Assembly: GCA_014871385.1 (NCBI GenBank) | Contig: CM026432.1 | Location: 8,114,825-8,178,824, forward strand | Length of the DNA stretch: 64,000 nt | From: Ceratodon purpureus | Taxonomy: Eukaryota; Streptophyta; Bryopsida; Pseudoditrichales; Ditrichaceae | Direction: 5' to 3' | Shown: one piece after another, positions 22,850 through 32,800 of the stretch | Layout of the letters: each line of letters opens with the position of its first letter | Numbering within the stretch: position 1 is the stretch's first letter | Translations under genes and position numbers: made by a program | The notes under the pieces: generated by a model | The model's database searches: none | Seen by the model: the letters and a program-made list of their open reading frames with translations, nothing else | What the model was told of the DNA's origin: nothing

Positions 22850-22945
22850 CACTTTAGCTCGAGTCGAGTTAAATCGTTCTACTGTTTTGATTCTATGGAC
22901 CGTGTATGCATACACTTCTACACTTTAGCTTGAGTCGACCTAAAC
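22850..22945. repeat. two intronic palindromes, one hybrid
   Basis: These lie in intron 22837-22975. Site 22850-22876 has AGCTCGA arms with a decayed right arm. Site 22921-22945 pairs a left arm CTTTAGCTTGA with a right arm TCGACCTAAAC, so it mixes the two half-site types. Confidence 0.75.
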
Positions 22946-24018
22946 CTTGTTTACCTTGCCTTCGATTTTTTTCAGATGCTCTCAATCTTGGCTTTTGTCG
23001 TCGCGGATGATAGTGACTCAGCTAATATGATCGAAGCCTAGTCACTTGTTTTGACTCTGGACCCAATCGATTTTAATGTCGACGCATATTATGTCGATAA
23101 GGAACGCTTTCCGGAATACGGCAGAGCTGTGCGGAAAGGGAAAGGCAGAGCTCTGGAGGAGGGTGACGATGTAGAACTAGAAGAGGATGCCCCTACCGAA
23201 GAACAAACCCCCTCCTCCAGTGCTGCAGACATTAGCAATGAGGGCGATGCTCCGCCTTCAGATCCGGTGAGTCAGACAACATCTGAAGGTGGAGTGGAGA
23301 GAAGACTCGATTTCCCTGAGTTTGACATTACGCGTACGGACGAAGAGAGACCGAGTTTTGCACCGGAGCTGGGATCAGGAAGTGGGGGAAAGACTGGTGG
23401 TGGGCGAAGTACTGGGAAACAGACACAGAAGAAAAAGAGGGTCAACCCACCAGCACGGCAAGCCTCCCCGTTGGGGAGAGCCGCTCCCTCTCCGGATATT
23501 CAAGCTCTTCTGGCAGAATTGCAGGCGTCCAGGGATAGGGAGAAAGACTTAGTAGATAGGATGGCGAAGCAGAGCATGGATATAGAGAGGACCGTGCAGG
23601 CGGCACAGCACGGTGCTCACTGCTCTGCAAGGCATCGGTAATGCCGCTATTTTCCGGAATGCGGGTCCACTTCTGCCCAACGTCCAGCCGATAGGTAGTG
23701 CCCCGCCTACTTCGCAAGTACTAGAGATTTTGGGCTCCCCTACTGGTGGAGCGAAATTGCCAGAGTCGGATCCGAGTCCTGCATCAGTGCCTGAGCCAAG
23801 CCATCATTGCACCGACCAGGTCATGCGTGACCCTAGTCCGAGCCCACCTCGTTCTCCCTCCCACAATCAGACTCAAAGAGATGCTCCTGAGACATCTTCA
23901 GGTCCCTCCCAAACTTAGATTTTTTGAACTCAAAATTTTGTAGATGAGGTGTTAATACCGGAGTAGTTCACTGAAATGTGCATTTTGTACCAAAGCGACT
24001 GTAATTAATACAAATGGG

Positions 24019-24045
24019 CTATTTAGCTCGACTCGAGCTAAACTG
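24019..24045. repeat. AGCTCGA palindrome between blocks
   Basis: The site has arms ATTTAGCTCGA and TCGAGCTAAACT around a central C. It lies in non-coding DNA between the end of the NGQHS frame at 23918 and the next exon near 24120. Confidence 0.8.
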
Positions 24046-24113
24046 TTCAACATTTTTACCAATCCTTTCTATGTCAGCTTCATTGATCACTCTCTGATGA
24101 TTCTATAGTTCTC

Positions 24114-25293
24114 TTGCAATGCCCAGGTCAGGAAGTACATGAGGAAGTGGACGATCTTCCGATCATGGATGATGTTGTCATGGCCCAAACTGCGGATGTG
24201 CCTGTACGCACAAATATGGATTTAGATGTCACGGCCCAATGTGCTCTTACCTTGCCACTGTGCGTAGAGGTCATTCCTGACGATCAACCTCAGGATTCAT
24301 TAGGGTCGATGGGTCCTGTGGAGGATCGTGATGTTGTAGAAGAACAAGCCAAGGATGTTCAGGTATTTCATCCATCATTATATCTCGTTCCACTGTTTTC
24401 TTGGGTACTAACTTGCCCTGCAACTGTCCTCATTGTATCATTCGTATAACTCCGTCCTAGTATAATATAGTAATGTCCATTTGTCATTGGTATTTCCTCT
24501 CCAGGTGCGCGAGGCATCTGGATGTGACGTAAGTTCTAGTGAAGAATTGAGTCCTGTCCCGACGCGACCTCAGAGTGGTTGGTTGAACGTTGTCCCCGAC
24601 CTCAATGGAATACTCTGCTCCAATACTCCTAAGTGGCCTGGACAATCATTCGTTAGCCATGACCTTAACATCTACTCAGCGTCCAAGCCAGCAGTCGTCG
24701 GCTCCAAGCTTGTTTGTGTCAGGCCCAATTGTGCTGATTTCCTTCGTCGGTTGTCAACGTTCGCAACCACAACCGTCTGGAGTTCGATGAAGACTTCAAC
24801 GACAAAAATGATCTGCGACTATCTGTTCGGTCCGATTTGTCCTATCTATCCGCTCAGAATTCTAGGTCAAGTGGACTGTCAGAGAGTTCCTATGGGCGTT
24901 GATTTTCGAGGTCGCCCGGTATATATGAAGGAACCCGGGACTCAGAAGGACATCTTCCTTAAGCCGATGTCTGATGGTCTCTTTCGTAAATTTGGTGGCC
25001 TATATTCCAAAGCCAACACCATTTTTATCGACGACAGCCCAATCAAGCACTGTCAGAATAATTCTCACAATGTCCTTTTACTCTCCACTTGGAACAACCA
25101 AAAACCGAATGCCGCAGATGATAGTTTTTTGTTGTCAAAACTTTTGCCATATCTTGTAGACCTACACCACTTTGTAGTGACAATCGCTAGATTTAGGGCC
25201 GAGCGTCCGATCAGAAAGAAAATGTATTATGATGACCGTTCTACCTTTGAACAATACGCTAAGATTAACAAGGCAATTAGTCGTAGAGCATAA
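24114..25293 (+). CDS. NIF/FCP1-type HAD phosphatase-like protein
   Basis: Exon 24114-24362 is acidic and ends at GATGTTCAG with donor GTATTT. After an intron ending CTCTCCAG, exon 24505-25293 continues in phase 0. The second exon shows a HAD/NIF fold: WLNVVPDLNGILCSNTP (motif I, in the DLNG form seen in plant members, where the second Asp is Asn), RPNCADFLRRLSTFATTTVWSS (motif II region), and NTIFIDDSPIKH (motif III, with the DD pair). Such domains dephosphorylate Ser/Thr, for example on the RNA polymerase II tail, but the D-to-N change makes activity uncertain. The start is unclear: ATG 24119 or an acceptor at GGTCAG. It ends in TAA, with no internal stop. It sits inside the palindrome-marked unit, so it may be a captured host gene. 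Confidence 0.6.
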
Positions 25294-25503
25294 TTAGGCA
25301 TGTTTTCGGTTCTCTAATTTGTTAATAGACATTTTTGAACAACCGCGAAGCTATTAGTATACTGTACATCTTAACTAATTGCGTAATCATTGTATCGAGA
25401 CTACTCCTTTTGTAATACGAAGTTTATTTTTCTTTCTTAATCTATTCTGCCCCTTGCGACGAACCCTAAACCATTGCTGAATTATTGGGGGATGTATGTT
25501 TCC

Positions 25504-26374
25504 ATTCGCTTTATGTATTGCAGGATAATGCATGTCGAGCCTCAGTGGATTCTTTGAATAATGCTTATGGCTGCGGGCCTTCTCTGCGTAGCAAAGCGCT
25601 TCTGTTGCAATCGGTTGCAACAGCACAGTCCACGATGGACTATTCAACTATGGCTGTCGACGAAGGGGTTGTGGACAGCCCGGTTAACCTGTCCATCCCC
25701 AAGACCCTAAAATCCCCTTCTCCTATGTGGCCACGGACCGTACTGCCGGTTGTATCTCCGAAACGACAGAGTTCTACCCCTACGAAGCGTGTTCTTTATA
25801 ACAATGTGGAGGACATGCCGTCACCACCACCGGCTAAGGTTAGTTTTCATTCTTGACTATTAGCTTTTCATTCCTTTCTGATTTTTCGTTCATGTAAGTG
25901 GGTTAAGTGATGGTAGCTGCTCGCATCTGTTTCTTGCCTCCTTTATGTCTTTAGTTTAGCTCGAAGCCACCTTAAATGATTGATCTTTTTCTACTTTCAT
26001 CTAGGTTCGTGCTACCTTATGTCGGCTTCTTCTTTCAAGGTCCGTTCGACCTTTACACTTGCACTCAGAAGTTTAGGTCGATTCGACCTAAACCGAAATC
26101 TCTTCCCAATGCTAATTTATCCCCTTTGCGGATGCCGAGGCTATGATCAACAACTACAGGATCCGGGGCAAGGAAGTCCGGCGACTCCCATTCTAAACCA
26201 TCCAGTACTCGTCGCCACTCTTTGCCAGAGTCAAGCATTGGTGACAGGCGTAGACAGAATTTGCAACGTCTTCTTGATAGTCCAATGATGCAGGTCGAGG
26301 GAATGTCGTGGACACATCAGCGTCAACGGGAATTTGTGAAGTCAAGAATTGAGGCTTATGGAGGGACTCCATAA
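25504..26374 (+). CDS. basic C-terminal ORF, two exons (partial model)
   Basis: Exon 25504-25837 follows a TATTGCAG acceptor and ends at PPPAK before GTTAGT. A 3' exon from about 26160 (ACAACTACAG acceptor) reads GSGARKSGDSHSKPSSTRR, then RRRQNLQRLLDSPM and EFVKSRIEAYGGTP, ending in TAA at 26372-26374. A polyadenylation-like AATAAAA follows near 26470. The intron holds two palindromes. No start is visible, so this could be the 3' part of the neighbouring HAD gene through alternative splicing, or a separate gene. The family is not recognised. The protein is Ser/Arg-rich and probably disordered. Confidence 0.4.
25952..26093. repeat. two palindromes: decayed hybrid, then AGGTCGA
   Basis: Site 25952-25978 is decayed: left TTTAGCTCGA, right CACCTTAAA. 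Site 26071-26093 is a perfect 23-bp odd palindrome with GTTTAGGTCGA arms around T. Both lie in the last intron of the 25504-26374 model. Confidence 0.75.
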
Positions 26375-26677
26375 CCATATAGAGGATAGTATGTACTGTA
26401 TAGCAATGGCGCAGACAATGTAGACAATTATAAGAGTCGTCTGTGTTATTTCATTGTAATTATGTTTCGAATAAAACGATTGATCTTTGTGTCAAATTTT
26501 CTTGTCTGCTATTTTTGCCTCATTGTCTTGCATACTTTTTGTGTTATTCAAATTTCCGAATGTAATTTATGTGATTGGACATTGCCTTTTATTAAAACCT
26601 TGGTTTAGAAAGGTAACGGATAGTTATTACTATAAATACAAAAAACGTGGTATACTCTTTTTTCTTGTTTTTATTGC

Positions 26678-26815
26678 GTTTAGGTGTGATCGACCTAAAT
26701 GACATAATCATCATCTCTCTTTAAACATGTTTTTAACGAATCATTGAACATTATTAAGTTCTCTACTGTATGTTCGTGCATTTAGGTCCACTCGACCTAA
26801 ATGACATAGGCCTCA
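26678..26815. repeat. two AGGTCGA-type palindromes, 3' flank
   Basis: Sites at 26679-26699 (left arm decayed) and 26781-26801 (one mismatch) share TCGACCTAAATGACATA on their right and a related TTTAAA(C/G)TGTTTTTAA(C/T)GA stretch after it, so they lie in tandem units of about 100 bp. They mark the right end of the palindrome zone in this window. Confidence 0.8.
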
Positions 26816-27184
26816 TTGTTCCTTTAAAGTGTTTTTAATGATTCAATATTGATTTACGCAAGATTGAAGTAAATGGGAAAGCACGAATGCGGCCATTTCT
26901 CTACACGTTGATTTCCCAAATTCAAGAATATTTCCCAAAATAACAAATATGGTGTTTCTTCCTCAACGTGCGCATGGTGCCTGATGAGATGTCTGAAGAG
27001 TCTGCGACATGTATTCCGGCGGGGGTAGCTGTAACCGTCAATGTCCGGGTTGTGGGGGAAGGGGTGAGTGCCCGGTCCGGAACCACTCGGGTACGTCCGG
27101 GTGGAGACCGGGTAGTTCCCTACTCTGTTCCGGCCGGCTCTCCCTGATGTACCGAACTCGCAACATTCTCGATTGTTGGGGTAG

Positions 27185-28388
27185 TTACAGCCTGAACGGT
27201 ACGAGTGACCTCTTCCGTGACCGTCCTTTCCTCGGATCATCTCCTATCACTTCCGTTTGGGAATGGGGAATCGGAACAACCTCTTGCGCCACACTGGCCA
27301 CGGGAGATGTCGGTTCCGCCTCCGCTAGACGTACCAGCTCCGCAATTGTCCGGGGTGGACCTAAGATACTAGGAGATTGAACTCCGGCCGGTACCATCAC
27401 ATGATCCCCGACTATCCGTGGTGACTGAATCTGCTCCTGCGGCGCCTTTAACGTCGCTCCACTGGTTTCTCCTACTACTGCCCTCAACGGAGATCCGGGT
27501 CGTCTCGAAACGACCTCCTGAATTCCGGTTTCCGGATAGAGCAACTGCTTGATAAGCTTCAGGGTCTTGTTCATCGAAAACTCGTACTTGCACAAGATCG
27601 TAACGATCTTCTGCCTATCGAGCTCCCCGGCCTTGGACATCACGTTCTCATCAAACATTTTAGCCTTGTTGACTACTTCTCCCGGCACCCCTACCAACCT
27701 CCGGATCTCATTCATGATCTCCTCCTAGCCTGCGTGGAACTTACGAATCTCCTTGCTGAGGCTCGCTCTTGCTTGCCAGATCCGCCGTGAGTTCTGTTAC
27801 CTGGAGCTCCAGTTGTTGCTTGTCGGCTCAAAGTTTAGGTGCCTCCTTTAGAAACTCGATCTCCCAGAGGATCTCCTCAGGCTCGCAACCTCCCAGCAAT
27901 ACGCACACCCTCCTGAGCATCGACTCGATCCGCTCGTAATTTTCCTGGATGTTTTGGATTTCTTCCCGGAGTGCCCGGAATGGGTTATCCGGAAAACCTC
28001 GCTTGGAATTGACTACGTTCCTTGCCGTGTCGTCCCAGGCCGTTGAAGGTTCCTCGTGGTGGGAGGTAGCCCGTTGGGACCGGGACTTGGAGTGGGACTT
28101 AGCTGGGGCTGTTTCCAGGAGCATTTCTACTTCCGGTTCCGCTTCCGTTGATCCCGTATTGGTATCCTCCCCTCGATGTTCCTCTTCTCCTCCGTGTTCC
28201 TCCTTGAGCTCTACTAGGGCTTCGGCCACCCTGTAGTCACTCTCCTCTTCATCCATCAGAAGATCCTTCGCATGGTAGAGGTGAAACAGGAACAGGGTGA
28301 TCGGAGTAGACTTCTTTCCTACTCCGGGCACTAACTTTTGCACGACATCCGATAAGATCTGAGCCTAGTTCACGGGCGTTATCCGGGG
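27185..28388 (-). pseudogene. coiled-coil mobile-type ORF with in-frame TAGs
   Basis: On the minus strand a frame reads through TAG (about 28364-28366; CAG would restore VN-Q-AQILSDVVQKL). It then runs through an acidic, Glu-rich stretch and a Ser/Arg-rich stretch to a TGA at 27828. There the frame continues as a Leu/Gln heptad segment, shifts frame near 27760, meets another TAG at about 27724-27726 (G-Q-EEIMNEIRRLVG) and ends in TAA at 27185. A TATA-like CTATAAAT on the minus strand near 28780 could be its promoter. I do not recognise the family. Placement next to the gene at 28925 suggests a two-gene element. Confidence 0.45.
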
Positions 28389-28924
28389 TCGAGGGATGGA
28401 GACATTGAACAAGGAGAAAACAGCTGATAACCAGGAGTTTAGCCTGCAAGAGTCGCGAGAACAGAGAACCGGGATGGATAGATACCCGGTAGAGGCCCTG
28501 GGCGGGTATCTCGTTGGAAGGACACCCAACCGTCTAGGGTTAGGTGTGCGAGAGGGCAAAGAGGGTTGGGGACCAAAACAGCAGAGTCGGAAGAATCAAA
28601 GGAGCACTGGGACGTCCATGGGGTGTTTGGTATGCCCTCAGTAATTAGAGGTTCCGCGGCATCTTTGAGGAATAGGGAGCCAGCAGAGGAGAAAGAGATT
28701 CAGCATACACACAGGCAAGGAAAGTAGTGGATGAGGAGATGCACAAGAGAAGAGGGTTTTATCAAGACTTAGTCTTTAGATTTATAGGTCGTCCAAGGGA
28801 GACAGAGTTTAAGGAGATACAAAATGATTCAAGCTGACGGCCGCAGCCTGAACTTGATCAGAGTCCTAAGTCACGGATCAACGTATTGATTAAGAGAGAT
28901 CCTTTGCAACTACGTCCTAAGCCT

Positions 28925-29503
28925 TTATACTATTCTATTGCTACTGGAGACCTCAGACCGCTGGGACTGGAAGTTCCTGCCGATGTTGCCGCCCCCTGAC
29001 TCCAGTTGTTGGCCGCGATCACTGGTGGTAACAACGGGTCGTTCTTCAATGAAGGCATCGAAGCTGGTGTTTCCAACCGTGATGGTGACTTGATCCAGTT
29101 TCGCCGGATACAGAATCAGAATGAGAAAGGCTAAGACCTGTCCCTCTCTCCTATCCTTGCATGCGTCTATTACGTACCCATTGTTCTTATGGATCTTTTC
29201 GGCGAACCTATCATGGATATACTTATCCGTTCTGGTCGCCCAATCTAACCCTTCATGGACAAAATCGTAAGTTTCCGCCCACAGTTCCTTGGTCCACTGA
29301 GTTAGGTGACCTCGGATCAAATTATCCCATTGGTTATCCGGCTCCTCTACTAACTCTCTCACGATTGCCTCATTCTTCAGCATCCAGGGCCGGGAAAGCA
29401 ATCCCTGGCACCCCATCCGGCTAAGGTCCTCTATCAATTCCTGCATCTCTCTCTCCGTCGTCGGAACTCCAGGACTGAGAACCTTGAGCGCTATGGGCGT
29501 CAT
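28925..29503 (-). CDS. unrecognised 192-residue protein (Gag-like in appearance)
   Basis: The frame is intact from ATG at 29501-29503 to TAA at 28925. It has a helical, Trp-rich body (RPWMLKNEAIVRELVEE, LTQWTKELWAETYDFV), a hydrophobic stretch (VLAFLILILYPAKL) and a Gly/Ser/Gln-rich tail. It looks like plant mobile-element capsid-type proteins, but I cannot name a family. Promoter support: TATATAA on the minus strand at about 29655-29662, about 150 bp upstream of the ATG. Confidence 0.5.
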   Translation of the reverse strand: MTPIALKVLSPGVPTTEREMQELIEDLSRMGCQGLLSRPWMLKNEAIVRELVEEPDNQWDNLIRGHLTQWTKELWAETYDFVHEGLDWATRTDKYIHDRFAEKIHKNNGYVIDACKDRREGQVLAFLILILYPAKLDQVTITVGNTSFDAFIEERPVVTTSDRGQQLESGGGNIGRNFQSQRSEVSSSNRIV

Positions 29504-29649
29504 AGCTAAGTCTCACATCGCTCCCTTTACGATCCAACAGCAAGAAATTCGGCAATCCAACTAACGGTGAATCGGAAAAGACAAAAACACCTCACCACTC
29601 GTTCACTCTCTACTCACAGTCCGCAAAAAGAACTTCAAACCCTAACACT

Positions 29650-29670
29650 CCCGCTTATATACTCAGAAAA
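29650..29670 (-). promoter_or_regulatory. TATA box for the 28925-29503 gene
   Basis: The minus strand reads GAGTATATAAGCGGGAG, a strong plant TATA context. The inferred transcription start is near 29630, leaving a leader of about 125 bp. Confidence 0.55.
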
Positions 29671-29835
29671 TCATTAAATCCAAGGCGGCGTTTAATTGCA
29701 GTCGCCACTGTACCGGTCCGAACGTTATCCGGTAATGATGACTCCCGCATCGGATCGGATCCCGCACGCGCTTACTGTAACGATCAACTCCTAACTGGAT
29801 CCCGATCCGGTTTCCCCATCCGGTTTCTTCATCCG

Positions 29836-29859
29836 GATTCTCGGATCGAGATCCGAGAA
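29836..29859. repeat. 24-bp near-palindrome with ATCCGG repeats
   Basis: ATTCTCGGATC is followed by its near complement, symmetric at 11 of 12 positions. Several ATCCGG copies flank it (29790-29840), and others occur to 30005. It lies about 170 bp upstream of the TATA box and may be a regulatory or terminal motif of that element. Confidence 0.5.
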
Positions 29860-29889
29860 TACCTTCCAAGTTAATTGTTTTAATGATCC

Positions 29890-32800
29890 TTGAGTATCCG
29901 GTTCCGACTGTCTCCTAATTCGGATAGTGTCTGGCCTATTTTTACCTAGTTAACCAAAAAAAATAAAAATTAATTGAATTCTAACTCCAGTTGGGGATTA
30001 TCCGGTTTATTCCTACTTTCGTGGATCCCACAAACCTTTTATTTATTTATTTTAGATTGAATTTTCACTATAAAATATAATTTCTTGAAAAAGATTATAT
30101 TAGCTATCTGTGTAAAAATCCTCATATAAATGAAGATTGAAGCAAAATAAAATTGGAGTTGATTGATCAATAAGGAAAAATAGTTCAAGCTCCGTATACA
30201 ATCTTCTAGTGTCTAGTGCAAACAAACTTGTATCTCTGCAAAGCTCTTGCAAATCTTTACATTTACAAAAAATAATTTTAAAATATCACATCTAAAAATT
30301 CACTTTACAAAAGCTTATCCAAAATCTTAAAATGTCCATTTCAGAGTATTTTCCTTATATGCGATTAAAATGAAATATTCTAGATTTAATCTAGATTCTA
30401 GTTTTTTGTTTTTTTAATCTATCGCATTGTTTTTTCAAGACCAATTTTTAAGAGAAAGTCAATAAAATTTGGCTTGGTCGAAATTTCACATGCTTTAGTA
30501 TTTACGATTTTAGTCCAAATATACAATATAATCAAATCAAATTCAATAATTGAACAAGACAATAACTTCATGAACTATCTACTATGACCGTAACCTCTAA
30601 AGTTCTTTGTCGATTTTTTGCCAAAATTGTCAAAATAGAATCTTTTTTATTTTAAGGATAATAAATCTTAATCTAAAAATTATTTAGTAAATTCAATTGT
30701 AGGATCTTGAAACTAAATTGATATACTACTCAAATATAAAACCTCGACCGTTGGTTCTTCCTTATTTAGGAGATTGTAATGATGAAAGAGTTCTAAAAAT
30801 AATGATTTAAAGTTTGCCATTGTAAAATTAGTATGTACTATTACTTGGTTTGAATGGCAGCTTTTAGTAGGATTTTTTAATTTTTGAATATTTTTAAAAA
30901 AAATTTGAGCTTCCGGGGTTTAGTCTTGAAACTATAAAGTTTCAGAACTCCTAAACTATGAATCTACTTCATGTAAAAATTTGCTTCTCACAAAGTTTTT
31001 TGAATTCTCTATATTCACTAATGAATTGAAAAATGGAAAAATAATAATTGAAACTTTCTACCTCACAAGCCGATTTTGCTTTAAAAGAACTTCAACGATT
31101 AAGATGTAAGCATTAATGAAATTAATCTTAAGATGATTTTTGGTAGGAAACATGCAAAATAAAATGAAAATTTTCAGAAGTCTTTTACATAAGGTAAGCT
31201 TACATTGGTTCACTCCTTGTTCACACCCATCCAAGGGCGTTATTGTACCTCAAATGCTGCGCTGGAAGGCCGGGAATGGCTGTGCGAGGAATGGTAAGCA
31301 CTTCGCATAGAATGTGACATCAGCTTATGGTTGAATGTGCATATTCTCAATGATAGCAATGATAGTGTATCAATAGAGATCTGGCCATCATTGTATGGCA
31401 TGGTAAAAAGGCATTGCTTGTTGCGATTCAAGCTTTTCTTGGAAAGGCTTAATATCTGGATAATTCAATAGCACAGAAAGTGTGTGAGCAGAAAGAAGTT
31501 GGAAAGTTGTATAACCGAGCTCATGATTCATATAAGCTCACACCGTCCATTGTCCCCGCAGCTGAATTCATAAAGGCATTACAGTATCATATTGGTTAGA
31601 ATGTGTTTTCAAATGGCCGCCCCAGACCTGCCTGACTTTTGCTGAATGAATGCATGGAATTGATTTTAATTTTGCCTTCTTCCTCTTCGATTTTTTGTCT
31701 TCTTTCACACTGGTTTTGTTTTTTCTTTGCTATGTTGGGTCAGGTGGTCATATAGAACACACTCTTTTAACACCAAAAGGATTTTAATTTTGGAATGGGC
31801 TTTTTGAGTTTTTGGGTACTCTTCTATAATGTCAATTTTGCATGTAATATTTTAAATTTTCTAATGCATGTATGGAATTTCAAAAGTTTAGGAGGAATAC
31901 AATTTGTTTTTGTACTAATGTTGAAAATTTATTTATAGTGTCTTCAGCATTTTTCTCTATTTGTTGGATGGCTTTACAAAATATACTACACCCTTTAACT
32001 ATCTTTGAAGTATGTAACGTAATTTTCCTTGAAATTTTCAGCAAAAAAATTTAAAAAATCTTCATACAACAAAAAAATACTCCCTTCTACTGTCACTGAG
32101 CAAAGAAGAGCACCACACCAATCCAGTCTGTGATAAAAACCACGGCTCCTTTCAACAAAATCTTCATGCACCTTAGCCGCGCAAATCAACCCCGGAGCCA
32201 AGGCTAAAATTCTCTACAACCAAAGTCTTCACTTTTGTACTTAAACCGTGACTAGAAATCACGCTTTACTGCAAAAATCCTGCACAAACTATCGAACCTA
32301 CAAAATTCCTTTGTATTTGTCCAAGGCACACATCCTGCAATTCAATCAACTCAATGCCCTCCTCACCCTCTGAACAAATCCTCCTTATTGCCTCTCCACC
32401 TTCTGTCCAGAAACTCGGATCTAGAAGGTCATACCCGACACCCTACATGCAAGAGTAGGTAATTCCTTGCACTCCCGACACGTGTCCCACATTGAGCCCA
32501 TAATCTTCTCTAGAAAAACACCCCCCAAAGTAACTCGTCATGACCGAGAAATATTAGGCTGTCTATCATCCATCTTAAGCACATGCCATAATCCACTTCC
32601 AATTAACCACCTCACAATTCTCTATTTTCACCCTAGTTGTCTGAATCTAAAGTTGGCCCGGATTTGTTGCCGGTGAACAATAAGCGTCCTGAGTCTCCTC
32701 AAATAACGGTGCAATCTTATTGGCTCGGCTCTCCACCAAAAACGTGGAGTTCCCAAAATGACATTGCAAATTCAGAGAAGTGTGGAGTTGATGGATGGCC

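Larger units (their letters stand above)
19825..23918 (+). pseudogene. large NGQHS-motif protein of a mobile unit, stop-riddled
   Basis: Three open blocks are joined by good phase-0 introns: exon to 21264 (GAC then GTAAGT), exon 21463-22836 (GTAAGT donor), exon from 22976 (TTTTTTCAG acceptor). Together they give about 1,250 codons. An acidic N-terminus (SDSDDDDGDD) leads to FWIINGQHSIAASK, then RDFRRWDAYIVWTHDYDKLR and FYNRVNHLAPFKPTWASNI. This resembles ParB/DGQHR-type folds and, from memory, multicopy proteins of seedless plants; the function is unknown. In-frame TAG stops lie at 20683, 21601, 21994, 22459 and 23039, each with frame continuing. A TGA lies near 19846 (or exon 1 starts at 19859), and a frameshift near 23605 leads into the Pro/Ser-rich C-terminus ending at 23918. 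Both mapped introns contain palindromes. Confidence 0.65.

Noticed and set aside
27009..27380. Plus-strand ORFs overlapping the minus-strand mobile genes
   Set aside because: They are open only because the opposite strand is coding and GC-rich. Translations are low-complexity Gly/Ser/Arg.
19825..28388. TAG reassigned as a sense codon in this genome
   Set aside because: The intact TIR gene ends in TAG and the MSL and PLAC8 genes read normally, so the code is standard. The extra TAGs are limited to mobile-type ORFs.
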